Notes: a model not told the origin generated them from the sequence alone. DNA of 64,000 nucleotides from Salinivibrio kushneri (GCF_027286325.1 NZ_CP114588.1:1513317-1577316); one strand, 5' to 3'; shown: positions 1 through 10,304, numbered from the stretch's first letter. Translations and numbers: made by a program.

Positions 1-967
1 CAACCGCTGCGCCAAGCACACCACTCAAACTGCCTTGGGCAATAAAGACAGCAACAATGTCTTTATCTTGCATCCCGAGGGTTTTTAGAATGGCAACCTC
101 AGATTGTTTCTCCATAACCACCATGATCAGCGCAGAAATAATGTTAAACGCGGCGACAATCACAATCAGGCTGAGCATCAAGCTCATCATGTTTTTTTCC
201 ATTTTTACCGCTTGAAACAGCTCGCCGCGCCAAACACGCCAATCCGTCCACGTATCGGGATCAGCGTGTGTCTTTAATTGGGTAATGGCAAATGGATCAT
301 CTAAAAACAGGCGTAAATCGTTGGCTTGAGACGGTGACACCCCACTGAGTCTCGCCACATCGTCGATGTTAGCCAGCATTAATTGCCCATCGACATCCGT
401 CCCGGTATGAAAGATACCCGCCACCGTAAATAAGCGCTGTGCGGGGATCCGACCTATCGGTGTAAAGCGACTGGCACTGGTGACCATCACGCGGACAGCA
501 TCCCCGACGCGAAGTTGTAATTCAGAGGCCATGCTACGCCCAATGATCACTTGATAACGCCCGGCTGCCAGTGCCGATAGTTCACCTTGCAATAAGTGGG
601 AAGCCAAGGGTTCATGCGCACTGGGGTCAATGCCCTCTAATAACCCGGCGCTCAAGCCTTTGCGGCTTTGAATCACGGCATCCGTGGTTTGTATCGGTGC
701 CGTATCAATCACATGAGGCCAACCCTCAATCGCGGTTTTATCTGGGTGTGCTTGCCCGTTGGCAATAATCGCATGGGGTAACACGCCGAGTATTCGTCCT
801 TTCAATTGAGCTTCGAAGCCATTCATCACCGACGACACCGTGATTAAAGCCATGACGCCGATGGCAATGCCTGCGGTGGACATCGACGAGACAAATCGGC
901 CAAAACGGTCGGCTGAGCGGCCGCGTAAGTATCGCAAGCCAATAAACACCGACAAGGGTTGAAACAT
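1..967 (-). CDS. lolC: LolC, lipoprotein-releasing ABC transporter permease (3' end outside window)
   Basis: Inner-membrane permease of the LolCDE complex, which extracts mature outer-membrane lipoproteins and hands them to LolA. The visible 322 residues are the N-terminal four fifths of a protein usually near 400 residues. They show the LolC start MFQPLSVFIGLRYLRGR, a first membrane segment at about 27-48, the periplasmic domain with SASRFTPIGRIPAQRLF, and the second membrane segment after GELFQAVKMEKNMM. The wording of the SASxFTPxGRIPxQRLF stretch separates it from LolE. The ATG at 967 is family-aligned. lolD should follow beyond position 1. Confidence 0.95.
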   Translation of the reverse strand, partial: MFQPLSVFIGLRYLRGRSADRFGRFVSSMSTAGIAIGVMALITVSSVMNGFEAQLKGRILGVLPHAIIANGQAHPDKTAIEGWPHVIDTAPIQTTDAVIQSRKGLSAGLLEGIDPSAHEPLASHLLQGELSALAAGRYQVIIGRSMASELQLRVGDAVRVMVTSASRFTPIGRIPAQRLFTVAGIFHTGTDVDGQLMLANIDDVARLSGVSPSQANDLRLFLDDPFAITQLKTHADPDTWTDWRVWRGELFQAVKMEKNMMSLMLSLIVIVAAFNIISALIMVVMEKQSEVAILKTLGMQDKDIVAVFIAQGSLSGVLGAAV

Positions 968-1160
968 AGCGCACCTAGCTTATTGTTTTGATTCGTTGCA
1001 AGCATACCTGTCCAACACTGGGACGCCAAGCCAACCTTGCCTCAAAGCCAGGATTCACAGCATAAATGCCGTCTCCTTTGCCAAGAAAAAGCAACTAACC
1101 TTTACCTCTCGCGGCGGGTGCGTGATAATCATTAATACAACTGCAATCTAAGGCACAGTG

Positions 1161-1754
1161 ATGAGCCAAGACGAATATTTTTCTGTGCGAGCGGCGATTC
1201 GTATCAATGTTGAGCCACTTGCCGACAATCAAGCGCAACCCGATGCGGACGCCTTCATGGCCGAAATCCCAGCGCCTTTCCGCCTCGCCAGCCAGTGTGG
1301 TCAACTCGATAGTGATGTAGAAAAAGATCTAAAAGCTATCGATCCTGACGACGCCTCCGCATTATTCCGCGTTCTACAGGCTCAAAACGAAAAAATCACC
1401 TTAATGATGGGCTACATGTTAAGTCATGAAGACCAGCCTACATATCGTTTTGTCACCCGCGCTTTCGGTGCCAGCAGTTTCTCGTACTTGAGCCACTCGC
1501 CGCTTCAAAAAGGCGTCCACACGCGCGTAAAGTTGTTTCTCGATTACCCGCCCACCGCGGTTTACTGTTATGGCGTGGTAACAGGGTGTGAGCTTCACCC
1601 CGAGAGTGACCAAGACAATCCACATTATGTGATCCAAATCCAGTACACCCGTTTATTGGAAGAAGACCGAGACACGCTCATTCGTGCTGCGTTGCATCAT
1701 CAGCAGAAACTCTTAAAAAAGCGTGCACGAAACCGAAAACAATCAAGCAGTTAA
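1161..1754 (+). CDS. PilZ-domain c-di-GMP-binding protein, PlzB-like
   Basis: Probable cyclic-di-GMP receptor, cytoplasmic, about 197 residues. An RxxxR motif (RAAIR) lies near residue 10, and a beta-rich second half (FSYLSHSPLQKGVHTRVKL onward) fits a PilZ-type barrel. I do not see a clean DxSxxG motif, so ligand binding is uncertain. Its place directly before mfd matches the vibrio PilZ gene plzB. A GTG at 1158 precedes ATG 1161; the AAGG at 1150 is better spaced for the ATG. The stop lies 4 bases before the mfd ATG, so the pair is likely co-transcribed. The C-terminus is very basic (KKRARNRKQ). Confidence 0.75.
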   Translation: MSQDEYFSVRAAIRINVEPLADNQAQPDADAFMAEIPAPFRLASQCGQLDSDVEKDLKAIDPDDASALFRVLQAQNEKITLMMGYMLSHEDQPTYRFVTRAFGASSFSYLSHSPLQKGVHTRVKLFLDYPPTAVYCYGVVTGCELHPESDQDNPHYVIQIQYTRLLEEDRDTLIRAALHHQQKLLKKRARNRKQSSS

Positions 1755-1758
1755 ACTC

Positions 1759-4700
1759 ATGACCCAACAACCGCTCTATGCTTTTACGCTGCCCTCTGGG
1801 CCAGGCGATGTTAAACATCTTGGTAATTTATCTGGGGCTGCCTTACCGCTAGCCATTGCCACGCTCACGCAGCAACACGCAGGCCCGGTGTTTCTTTTGG
1901 TACCGGACAACCAAACCGCCGTGCGTTTGCAGCCCGCCATTCGCCAGTTTACTCAAGGCCATTGCGATCTCTTTCCTGACTGGGAAACCCTGCCCTACGA
2001 CAGTTTCTCGCCCCATCAGGATATTATTTCCGCGCGTTTGTCTTGTTTGTATCAACTGCCACATCAACAAGATGGCGTCCTGATTGCACCGGCGAGCACG
2101 GCCTTGCAGCGTGTCACCCCAAGGCATTTTCTCCATCAACACGCCTTAATGGTGAAAAAAGGCGATATTTTATCGCTAGAAAAACTGCGCGATCAGCTCA
2201 CCGATGCGGGCTATCGTCATGTCGATCAAGTCATGGAACATGGCGAATTTGCCAGCCGAGGCTCGATCCTCGACCTGTTCCCGATGGGCAGTGACGAGCC
2301 TTATCGTATTGACTTTTTTGACGATGAAGTCGACACCATTCGTCAATTTGACCCGGAAAACCAGCGCTCAACCGGCGAGCTGGAGCACATCCAGCTTTTG
2401 CCGGCACATGAATTTCCTACCGATGACGCCGCAGTGGAGTATTTTCGTGGCCGTTTTCGCGAGCATTTTGAGGCACGCCGAGAGCCAGAATCCATTTACC
2501 AGCAGGTGAGTAAAAAAACCTGGCCGGCCGGGATTGAGTACTGGCTGCCGCTGTTTTTTGAACAAACAGAAACCTTGTTTGATTATTTGCCTGACAATAC
2601 CTTGGTGTTATCGGTTGGCGACATTGAAAGCGCTATTGATCATTTCCAAGCCGACGTGGCAAACCGCTATGATCAGCGTCGCGTCGATCCGCTTCGACCA
2701 CTGCTTCCCCCCGATGCGCTGTGGTTAAGTAAAGAGGCACTATTTACCACCCTTAAGCAATACCCACGCTTAAAGCTAGAAAGTGACACCGTCACCGAAA
2801 AGGCCGGGCGGGAAAACCTCGATATTACACCGCTGCCAACGCTAACGGTCAACCACCAAGCCAAAGAACCACTCGCCGCGCTGCGCCAGTTTAGTGAGCA
2901 ATTTAACGGCGACATCATTTTCTCAGTCGAGTCTGAAGGGCGACGCGAAGCCCTGCTCGATCTCCTCGCCCAAGCCAAGATTCGCCCTATGGTGGCAGAT
3001 GGCCTGCCCGAGGCATTGGCGCAGCCTGGCCGGTTTGGTTTAATCATCGGCCCAGTTGATCAAGGCTTTATTGACAACAGCCGCCAGTTTGCGCTGATTT
3101 GTGAAAGCGATATGTTTGGCGAGCGCGCGGTGCAGCAACGCCGCCGCGACAAGCGAAAGCAAAATGTCAGTACAGATGCAGTGATCAGAAGCTTGGCCGA
3201 ACTAAAACCTGGCCAACCCGTTGTGCATCTTGAGCACGGCATTGGACGCTACCAAGGCTTGCAAACCCTGGAAGCGGGCGGACTCAAAACCGAATATATG
3301 ACGCTGGAATACCAACAAGGCGCCAAGTTATATGTTCCGGTGGGCGCACTACACTTGATTAGCCGCTATTCAGGTGGCGCGGAAGAGAGCGCACCCGTGC
3401 ATAAGCTTGGTGGAGAGGCGTGGGAAAAAGCACGCCGCCGCGCGGCAGAGAAAGTGCGTGATGTCGCCGCCGAACTGCTTGATGTTTATGCCAAGCGAGA
3501 AACCAAGCCTGGCTTTGCGTTTAGCCATGACAAAGACGCCTATCGCGCCTTCCGGGCGACCTTCCCGTTTGAAGAAACCAGTGATCAGTCACAAGCGATC
3601 AACGCAGTGCTCTCAGACATGTGTCGTCCCATTGCCATGGATCGCTTGGTATGTGGCGATGTCGGCTTTGGTAAAACCGAAGTGGCTATGCGTGCCGCCT
3701 TCTTAGCGGTCAATAACAGCAAGCAAGTTGCTGTGTTGGTTCCCACCACCTTGCTCGCTCAGCAGCATTTCGAGAATTTCCGTGACCGCTTCGCTAACCT
3801 CCCGGTCCGGGTCGAGGTACTCTCACGCTTTAAATCCGCGAAAGAGCAAAAAGCGATTTTGGCCGATTGTGAAGCGGGCAAAGTGGACATTCTGATTGGC
3901 ACCCATAAGTTACTGCAATCGGATGTGAAGCTGCGCGACCTCGGATTATTGATTGTCGATGAAGAGCATCGCTTTGGCGTTCGCCAGAAAGAGAAGATCA
4001 AAGCCATGCGTGCCAATGTGGATATTCTCACATTAACCGCCACACCGATCCCGCGGACGCTTAATATGGCGATGAGTGGCATGCGCGATCTCTCGATTAT
4101 CGCTACCCCTCCGTCGCGTCGCCTCGCAGTCAAAACCTTTGTTCGTGAACGCGAAGACAGTCTGATTAAAGAGTCATTACTGCGTGAGATTATGCGCGGC
4201 GGCCAGGTGTACTTTTTACACAATGACATCGAAACCATAGAAAAAACGGCCAATGAAATCAGTGAGATGATCCCAGAAGCGCGTGTGACCGTGGCCCATG
4301 GTCAAATGCGCGAGCGTGAGCTAGAAAAGATCATGAGCGATTTCTACCATCAACGATACAACGTGCTGGTATGTACCACCATTATCGAAACCGGTATCGA
4401 TATTCCCTCAGCCAACACCATTATCATCGATCGTGCTGACCACTTTGGCCTGGCGCAACTCCACCAGCTGCGCGGCCGTGTGGGTCGTTCACACCATCAA
4501 GCCTATGCTTACTTGCTCACTCCGCACCCCAAACGGATGACCAAAGATGCGGTAAAACGGCTGGAAGCCATTGCGTCGCTCGAAGATCTTGGCGCCGGCT
4601 TTACCCTTGCCACTCAAGATTTGGAGATACGTGGCGCAGGCGAGTTACTGGGAGACGAGCAAAGCGGTCAAATCCAATCCATTGGTTTCACTTTGTACAT

Positions 4701-5223
4701 GGACATGCTTGAGCAGGCCGTTGAGGCACTCAAAGAAGGCAAAGAGCCAAGCTTGGACGCCCTTCTTAATGAGCAAACCGACATTGAACTGCGCCTGCCT
4801 GCACTGCTACCGGATGACTACATTCCCGATATCAACATGCGTTTGTCAATGTACAAACGCATTGCCAGCGCCAAGTCCAATGATGACATCAATGAGCTGC
4901 AAGTTGAGTTGATAGACCGTTTTGGTCTACTGCCTGACGCCACCAAGAATCTGCTTCATATCCAGCAGCTCAAGATACGCGCCGCTGCATTAGGGGTGAA
5001 AAAGATCGAAGCGAGCGATCGTGGTGGCATGGTCGAGTTTCATGAGGACGCGCAAATTGATCCCGGATTCTTGGTTGGGCTGTTACAATCGCGGCCAGAC
5101 AAGTATAAATTTGACGGGCCAACCAAAATCAAGTTTGTTGAAAATCTCACTGACCGACGTGAGAGGATGAACTTTATTGATGAGCTGTTGACTCAATTTG
5201 CAAGCCACCAACTGGTCGCATAA
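1759..5223 (+). CDS. mfd: Mfd, transcription-repair coupling factor
   Basis: DNA translocase that removes RNA polymerase stalled at lesions and recruits UvrA, 1154 residues (E. coli 1148). Seen in order: the UvrB-like N-terminal module (DWETLPYDSFSPHQDIISARL), the RNA polymerase-interacting domain (VVHLEHGIGRYQGL), Walker A (GDVGFGKTE), the DEEH box, helicase motif TATPIPRTLNMA, motif VI (QLRGRVGRS) and the C-terminal TRCF domain. ATG 1759 aligns with the family; an in-frame GTG at 1723 would overlap the PilZ gene. uvrC lies about 46 kb away in the same window. Confidence 0.98.
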   Translation: MTQQPLYAFTLPSGPGDVKHLGNLSGAALPLAIATLTQQHAGPVFLLVPDNQTAVRLQPAIRQFTQGHCDLFPDWETLPYDSFSPHQDIISARLSCLYQLPHQQDGVLIAPASTALQRVTPRHFLHQHALMVKKGDILSLEKLRDQLTDAGYRHVDQVMEHGEFASRGSILDLFPMGSDEPYRIDFFDDEVDTIRQFDPENQRSTGELEHIQLLPAHEFPTDDAAVEYFRGRFREHFEARREPESIYQQVSKKTWPAGIEYWLPLFFEQTETLFDYLPDNTLVLSVGDIESAIDHFQADVANRYDQRRVDPLRPLLPPDALWLSKEALFTTLKQYPRLKLESDTVTEKAGRENLDITPLPTLTVNHQAKEPLAALRQFSEQFNGDIIFSVESEGRREALLDLLAQAKIRPMVADGLPEALAQPGRFGLIIGPVDQGFIDNSRQFALICESDMFGERAVQQRRRDKRKQNVSTDAVIRSLAELKPGQPVVHLEHGIGRYQGLQTLEAGGLKTEYMTLEYQQGAKLYVPVGALHLISRYSGGAEESAPVHKLGGEAWEKARRRAAEKVRDVAAELLDVYAKRETKPGFAFSHDKDAYRAFRATFPFEETSDQSQAINAVLSDMCRPIAMDRLVCGDVGFGKTEVAMRAAFLAVNNSKQVAVLVPTTLLAQQHFENFRDRFANLPVRVEVLSRFKSAKEQKAILADCEAGKVDILIGTHKLLQSDVKLRDLGLLIVDEEHRFGVRQKEKIKAMRANVDILTLTATPIPRTLNMAMSGMRDLSIIATPPSRRLAVKTFVREREDSLIKESLLREIMRGGQVYFLHNDIETIEKTANEISEMIPEARVTVAHGQMRERELEKIMSDFYHQRYNVLVCTTIIETGIDIPSANTIIIDRADHFGLAQLHQLRGRVGRSHHQAYAYLLTPHPKRMTKDAVKRLEAIASLEDLGAGFTLATQDLEIRGAGELLGDEQSGQIQSIGFTLYMDMLEQAVEALKEGKEPSLDALLNEQTDIELRLPALLPDDYIPDINMRLSMYKRIASAKSNDDINELQVELIDRFGLLPDATKNLLHIQQLKIRAAALGVKKIEASDRGGMVEFHEDAQIDPGFLVGLLQSRPDKYKFDGPTKIKFVENLTDRRERMNFIDELLTQFASHQLVA

Positions 5224-5251
5224 TGGCTTGCCAAAGAAAACGGAGTAACCT

Positions 5252-6124
5252 GTGAAAAATCATTCATGTCACCCACAAGGCCGGCTAGCACGCTATACCA
5301 AGCAGAGCCTTTGGGCGTTGCTACTGATCTCACTTAGCCAGCCGGTTTTAGCTAAGCGACTTTATGATGTCGAGTTGATTGTGTTTAAACGCAACCAAGA
5401 CCCTGCTAGCGTGGAAGAAAGCTGGCCAGCACAAATCGATATGGGATCGGTAAGCCGTGCAACGCCAGTGACCAATAACAGCGCGCTACAAAATGCGGGG
5501 CTCACCCCACTGCCACGCAGCCAATGGCAGCTGACAAATGCCTACAACAAACTGTCTAACCATGCGGGCTTTACGCCCATGGTGCATGTTGCATGGCGTC
5601 AAGATGACAGTGGCCGCGCCGCCCTGCCTTTACTACGTGTCAGTGCCGGAAAGGACTATCGCGACCGTTTTAATCCAGACGGCACGCCGGTGACAGCGCA
5701 ATCCACCTCGTCGAGCAAGAGCAATACCGAGTCAGATGGCGGACAAGCGTGGGACGAGCAAGCACTTGAAACGACGCCCCCTCGCCAACCCCTCTATGAG
5801 CTTGATGGGACACTGCGCGTGTACGTGCAGCATTACTTATTCGTCGAAGCCGACATGGTACTACGAGAGCCCAGCGAGCGACGCGCACTGGTTGAAGACG
5901 TGGTCAATATGCCACTGCAAACCACAGATGCGCAGCAAGGTGCCGCATCAAAGACGGATAACGTGCAAGTTGCAGGTCTAGAGAAGGTGAAGAAGCAGTA
6001 CCACATCGAGCGATTTTTACAGCCTTATGCATTTACACACAAACGACGGATGCGCAGTGGCGAAATCCACTATTTAGATAACCCCATGATGGGTATGATC
6101 ATCCAAGTGCGTAAAGCGAACTAG
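5252..6124 (+). CDS. csiV: CsiV, cell-shape integrity peptidoglycan-binding protein
   Basis: Secreted periplasmic protein, 290 residues. In vibrios CsiV is an activator of class A penicillin-binding protein synthesis that works with LpoA. The N-terminal signal peptide ends at about VLAKRLYDVELIVFKR, and the 'YDVELIVFKR' start of the mature protein is the family hallmark. The C-terminus ends with HKRRMRSGEIHYLDNPMMGM, also typical. GTG start with CGGAG 7 bases upstream. It follows mfd by 28 bases and ends before a terminator at 6151. LpoB at 14458-15078 serves the other class A enzyme. Confidence 0.9.
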   Translation: MKNHSCHPQGRLARYTKQSLWALLLISLSQPVLAKRLYDVELIVFKRNQDPASVEESWPAQIDMGSVSRATPVTNNSALQNAGLTPLPRSQWQLTNAYNKLSNHAGFTPMVHVAWRQDDSGRAALPLLRVSAGKDYRDRFNPDGTPVTAQSTSSSKSNTESDGGQAWDEQALETTPPRQPLYELDGTLRVYVQHYLFVEADMVLREPSERRALVEDVVNMPLQTTDAQQGAASKTDNVQVAGLEKVKKQYHIERFLQPYAFTHKRRMRSGEIHYLDNPMMGMIIQVRKAN

Positions 6125-6150
6125 TTCCTGTTAACATATCGCCGCTGTCT

Positions 6151-6188
6151 ATGCCTTGTTGTCCACTGGTGATGACAAGGCATTTTTA
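6151..6188 (+). terminator. Rho-independent terminator after csiV
   Basis: ATGCCTTGT pairs with ACAAGGCAT across a 15-base loop and is followed by TTTTTAT. It closes the mfd-csiV transcript. Confidence 0.75.
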
Positions 6189-6343
6189 TATCAACTCATC
6201 CTCATGTAACTAACAACGATATCATTTTCATCGCGTGTTGCGATTGATGCCATATTCAATAAAAAGCCTCTATTGATATTTATAATTGCCGCCCAGCAGC
6301 CACACTCATTGATTAAGTCTCATTTATCGGTGAATTGGCCCCT

Positions 6344-7285
6344 ATGAACATGCGTTTCCCTCCTGCTTTCTTTCGATACCGCAATACAGTGACGATGGTT
6401 GCGTTTCTTATTTTAGCAGGCTGCACATCCCAACCCTCGCAGCAACTGGTCAAAGATTATGCGCAACAGTCCATCAAGGTGCATCACACCGTTGAATCTG
6501 TCTACGTTAACGCGAAACAGGCGCGCATTGACGCGGTGCTATCACGCGCAGTACGCGATGGGCTCCCAGCTGCCAAGCTCAACATCACCCCGATTGCCGA
6601 TACTGGGCAACAACAAGCCCTCGCCGATCTCGTTCGCTACAGCCATCTTCTCTCCGATCTCGCCTCCAAGGATCACAGTTCGCGGATCGACGATGCCTCA
6701 GAGCAGCTCCATGACACCTTGACCGATTTAGCAGACAACCCGTTTGTGCGTGACGTCCAAGCCATCAATGAATCCGACATTTCGCTGGCCTCAACCGGTA
6801 TCAATGCACTCGGCCGCGTAATGAGCGATACCACTCGTCATCAGCAATTGCTGGCCGTGATGGACGCAGGGCAACCAGTGATAGAGCAAACTATTGCCCG
6901 TCTTCGCCAAGATCTCCCCCATTGGCAAATGGCAACCCGAGTCTCTTTAAATCAAGCGTTATCTATTCGTATGCAACTGCTAAACAACCCAAATCGCTGC
7001 GAGCAACATCGTGAGCGACGCTGTATCACTTTCCATACGTCTTATGATCAGCGACTTAACGCTTACCGCCATGCGTATCACACCAAACAAAAGCTACTGG
7101 GGCTGGATGCGTACTTTGCACGCTTAGATCGCACCTTATCAGACTATGTGGCTATGCATAACGCTATCATTGCTTCGCTCCGTCTAGATAACACCGCCTC
7201 TGTGCAAGGCGCTCGCCGTGCGATTGACACCACCAAGCGCCACCTTGATGCGCTCAGCGATTTTCAACAGTCCTTGAAGGAGTAA
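6344..7285 (+). CDS. Unrecognised helical lipoprotein
   Basis: Unknown function. The N-terminus has a short positive stretch, a hydrophobic core and a lipobox ending LILAGCTS, so it should be a lipid-anchored periplasmic or outer-membrane protein. The rest (about 280 residues) is alanine- and glutamine-rich and looks almost wholly alpha-helical, with two nearby cysteines (NRCEQHRERRC). No enzyme motif is visible. Starts: TTG 6335, ATG 6344 and ATG 6350 are in frame; GGTGA at 6329 favours 6344. The next gene begins 3 bases after the stop with a strong SD inside this gene's end, so the two are translationally linked. Confidence 0.75.
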   Translation: MNMRFPPAFFRYRNTVTMVAFLILAGCTSQPSQQLVKDYAQQSIKVHHTVESVYVNAKQARIDAVLSRAVRDGLPAAKLNITPIADTGQQQALADLVRYSHLLSDLASKDHSSRIDDASEQLHDTLTDLADNPFVRDVQAINESDISLASTGINALGRVMSDTTRHQQLLAVMDAGQPVIEQTIARLRQDLPHWQMATRVSLNQALSIRMQLLNNPNRCEQHRERRCITFHTSYDQRLNAYRHAYHTKQKLLGLDAYFARLDRTLSDYVAMHNAIIASLRLDNTASVQGARRAIDTTKRHLDALSDFQQSLKE

Positions 7286-7288
7286 GCG

Positions 7289-7618
7289 ATGAGCTCCAAA
7301 GACGCTATCTATCCGCTACTAAAATCAAATTATGACAGCCTCGACCGATTTTTGAGTCAAACATTGATTGGCCCACAACTGGAACCCTTGCAGCAGAAAA
7401 GAGAACAACTGGGAGAAAAACTATACGCCTACCACACCAGCTTGATTGCTAAGCATAGCGATCAACTTGAGCAGGATGCGTACGCCATGGAGCATCTTTT
7501 CCTCTATGCACGCCAAGCACAAAAGGTGATTGACGAGGCAGAAGAGACCATCGAGCACGCGGCGAAAGTGGGCGACGCGATTGATAAGGTATTGACGCAG
7601 TTGGCTAAGGTAATCTAA
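7289..7618 (+). CDS. Unrecognised small coiled-coil protein, partner of the upstream lipoprotein
   Basis: 109 residues, no signal peptide, no cysteine, highly charged and predicted helical throughout (heptad-like leucines in LEPLQQKREQLGEKL, then AEETIEHAAKVGDAIDKVL). AAGGAG sits 8 bases before ATG 7289, overlapping the end of the lipoprotein gene. No family recognised. The tight coupling suggests the two products act together, for example a soluble partner of a membrane-anchored helical protein; this is inference. Confidence 0.7.
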   Translation: MSSKDAIYPLLKSNYDSLDRFLSQTLIGPQLEPLQQKREQLGEKLYAYHTSLIAKHSDQLEQDAYAMEHLFLYARQAQKVIDEAEETIEHAAKVGDAIDKVLTQLAKVI

Positions 7619-7622
7619 ACCA

Positions 7623-7647
7623 AAAAACCGGCCAACAGCCGGTTTTT
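7623..7647. terminator. Bidirectional terminator between converging genes
   Basis: AAAAACCGGC and GCCGGTTTTT form a perfect 10-bp stem with a 5-base loop. A-run and T-run on both flanks serve the plus-strand pair and rhlE on the minus strand. Confidence 0.9.
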
Positions 7648-7677
7648 ATCATTCATCTTCAGCAAACAGGTACAGCA

Positions 7678-9066
7678 TTATGCGCTGTTTTTGGCTCCCG
7701 TTGGTCGCGCACGACGGGGTTTGTTAGCCGAATTGGCATCACCGCGCGATCGTTGTGTGTTACCCGAGCCCGGTTTACCGCCGCTTGGTTTATCGGTATG
7801 GCGACGGTTTTTCCCCACTGGTTTGTGACCTCGTGCATTGTCACCCGAGCGTTGACCATCCTGACGCGGTTTATTCTTTTTCGGTTTCTTGGGCTTGATC
7901 GGGCGCGTATCGAGCTTAGACTCTGGCACTGGATTCGCCACCGGAAAGTCTGCCAAGCTATGGCGCGGGAGGACCTGTTTAATCAAGCGTTCAATCGCAA
8001 ACAGATCTTTGGCTTCATCCGCACACACCAAAGACACCGCATTACCTACCGCCCCCGCACGACCGGTACGGCCAATACGGTGAACATAATCTTCCGCCAC
8101 ATGGGGTAAATCGAAGTTCACCACTTGTGGCAATTGGGCAATATCAATACCACGCGCGGCGATATCCGTTGCCACCAACACTCGCACGTCACCGGTTTTG
8201 AATTGTTCAAGCGCTTTGGTGCGCGCGCCTTGGCTCTTGTTACCATGAATGGCGGCGGCACTTACGCCGTACTCATCCAGATAACGCGACAAGCGGTTGG
8301 CGCCGTGCTTGGTTTTGCTAAACACCAACACCTGCTGCCAATTATTGTCAGAAATCAAAGAAAGCAGCATCGCAGGCTTTTGCTTCTTATCAACCGGATA
8401 AATGCACTGCTCCACCCCTGTCGCGGTTTGGTTCGCAGGGCTCACCGAGATCTCAACCGGGTTATTCACCAGCTCTTTCGCCAGCTGGCGGATGTCGGCC
8501 GAGAAGGTGGCAGAAAAGAGCAAGTTTTGACGCTTGGCTGGCAACAATCCCAAGATCTTGCGGATATCACGAATAAACCCCATGTCTAGCATGCGATCAG
8601 CTTCATCCAGTACCAGCACTTCAAGCTGAGAAAAACGCACCGCGTTTTGCTGATACAGATCCAACAAACGCCCCGGCGTGGCCACCAGCACATCGGCGCC
8701 TTTGCGAAGCTTCATCATCTGCGGATTTATCTTCACCCCGCCAAATACCACCATAGAGCTCAGCGATGTATGCTGGCTGTACTGCTCAACATTTTTATGT
8801 ACTTGGGCGGCAAGCTCGCGGGTTGGGGTCAGAATCAGCGTGCGTACATGGTTTGGACGCGCACGTTTACCCGCTTGTAAACGCTCTAAAATGGGCAAAG
8901 TAAAGCCCGCCGTTTTACCTGTACCGGTTTGCGCGGCAGCCATGACATCTTGGCCTTCAATCACCGCTGGAATCGCTTTTTCCTGAATCGGTGAGGGTGT
9001 GGTATAGCCTTGCTCTTGCACGGCTTTTAATAGTGGTGCAGATAGTCCTAAAGAGGAGAAACTCAT
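7678..9066 (-). CDS. rhlE: RhlE-type DEAD-box ATP-dependent RNA helicase
   Basis: RNA unwinding in ribosome maturation and RNA turnover. The core carries Q motif ([12 protein letters not shown]), Walker [21 protein letters not shown] box ([14 protein letters not shown]), SAT and [10 protein letters not shown] at the usual spacings. From about residue 375 follows a lysine/arginine/glycine-rich tail that is probably disordered and RNA-binding. ATG 9066 gives the standard MSFSSLGLS start; the codon before it is an in-frame TTG. Single gene with its own terminator. RhlE rather than SrmB or RhlB by the start and by [10 protein letters not shown]. Confidence 0.92.
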   Translation of the reverse strand: MSFSSLGLSAPLLKAVQEQGYTTPSPIQEKAIPAVIEGQDVMAAAQTGTGKTAGFTLPILERLQAGKRARPNHVRTLILTPTRELAAQVHKNVEQYSQHTSLSSMVVFGGVKINPQMMKLRKGADVLVATPGRLLDLYQQNAVRFSQLEVLVLDEADRMLDMGFIRDIRKILGLLPAKRQNLLFSATFSADIRQLAKELVNNPVEISVSPANQTATGVEQCIYPVDKKQKPAMLLSLISDNNWQQVLVFSKTKHGANRLSRYLDEYGVSAAAIHGNKSQGARTKALEQFKTGDVRVLVATDIAARGIDIAQLPQVVNFDLPHVAEDYVHRIGRTGRAGAVGNAVSLVCADEAKDLFAIERLIKQVLPRHSLADFPVANPVPESKLDTRPIKPKKPKKNKPRQDGQRSGDNARGHKPVGKNRRHTDKPSGGKPGSGNTQRSRGDANSANKPRRARPTGAKNSA

Positions 9067-9302
9067 CAATTGATCTCAATAAATAAAAAATGTCGTCACA
9101 GGCCGCATGGCCCATCACTTAGGGTCATGAATATCAATATCGTGTTGTGAGAAAAACTCGGCGTCAGGAGGGTTGCTCTAGAAGTGATATCAATAATCTT
9201 GATTGCGGGGCTATTGTGACGACTTTCACGCCACGCGGCAACCACTATCATGCAAAATGCCAGCTCATTCCAGTGCTAACCGGCACGAGCTGGCAACATG
9301 GC

Positions 9303-10304
9303 TTAATCGTCAAATGGCTGAGGCACTGGGGTATCAGCGTTGGAAGGTGGAAGTGTCGGTAAGTCAAAGCTCGGCTGATCGCCAGTCAATGTGAGCAAGA
9401 ATGCCACGATCTTCGCATTTTCATCATCGGTAAACTTACGACCTAGTTGCAGACGCCCCATAATGTCGACCGCCTCTGTTAACGTTTGCGCTTCACCGTC
9501 ATGGAAATACGGATAGGTTAATTCCACATTACGTAGCGTCGGCACCTTAAACATAAAGCGATCCGCGTCTTTACCCGTGACCGCAATACGCCCTTCGACG
9601 GGATTATCAGTTTGATAAGGCTCAAGCAAGCCCATTTTCTGGAACGAGGTACCGCCTAACGCACTGCCGTTATGGCATGCCACGCATCCTGACTCGACAA
9701 ACAGACGATAACCCGCCAACTCATAATCACTGATCGCAGAATCATCCCCCATTAGCCACTGATCGAAAGGAGAGTTGGGCGTGACCAAGGTACGCTCGAA
9801 CTCGGCAATAGCATCCGTCACGTGATCAATCGTGATCTCCGTGACACCAAACACTTGATTGAATTCACGCACATATTGCGGAATCGACTGCAGAACATCG
9901 ATGGCGAGCACATGGTTCGACGCCATCTCTCCTGGGTTCGCGATCGGTCCGCCGGCCTGCTCTTGCAAATCAGACGCGCGACCGTCCCAAAATTGAGCAA
10001 TCGACAGGCTAGAGTTCAAAACGGTAGGCGAATTAATCGGGCCTTGTTGCCAATTATGACCAATCGACGTTTTTAGGTTATCACTGCCGCCCATGCTGAG
10101 GTTATGGCAGGAATTACACGAAATGAAGCCAGACTTAGATAGCCGTGGATCAAAAAACAGTTTCTTACCAAGCTCGGCTTTTCCGATATGGATCTCTTCT
10201 GGCGGGGTAATCGGTGAAACGGGTTCGTTGCGGGGTAATGCTGATGCAACCTGACTCGCTATAAGTCCGGTAGCGACAATAACCGTCGTAATGATTGAAC
10301 GCAT
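9303..10304 (-). CDS. ccp: Di-haem cytochrome c peroxidase
   Basis: Periplasmic enzyme that reduces hydrogen peroxide with electrons from c-type cytochromes, 333 residues. Signal peptide about 1-22 ending ASALP. Two haem c sites: C63-N-S-C66-H67 (low-potential peroxidatic haem) and C207-V-A-C210-H211. The motifs NSPTVLNSS and FWDGRA and the region MFKVPTLRNVELTYPYFHDG are characteristic of bacterial CCP. AGGAGG lies 6 bases before the ATG. An FNR-like site about 90 bases upstream fits the usual oxygen-limited expression of this family. The C-terminus is proline-rich. Confidence 0.93.
   Translation of the reverse strand: MRSIITTVIVATGLIASQVASALPRNEPVSPITPPEEIHIGKAELGKKLFFDPRLSKSGFISCNSCHNLSMGGSDNLKTSIGHNWQQGPINSPTVLNSSLSIAQFWDGRASDLQEQAGGPIANPGEMASNHVLAIDVLQSIPQYVREFNQVFGVTEITIDHVTDAIAEFERTLVTPNSPFDQWLMGDDSAISDYELAGYRLFVESGCVACHNGSALGGTSFQKMGLLEPYQTDNPVEGRIAVTGKDADRFMFKVPTLRNVELTYPYFHDGEAQTLTEAVDIMGRLQLGRKFTDDENAKIVAFLLTLTGDQPSFDLPTLPPSNADTPVPQPFDD

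Noticed and set aside
5736..5981. 81-codon plus-strand frame inside csiV
   Set aside because: Shadow frame of a well-supported gene; no SD and no independent signal.
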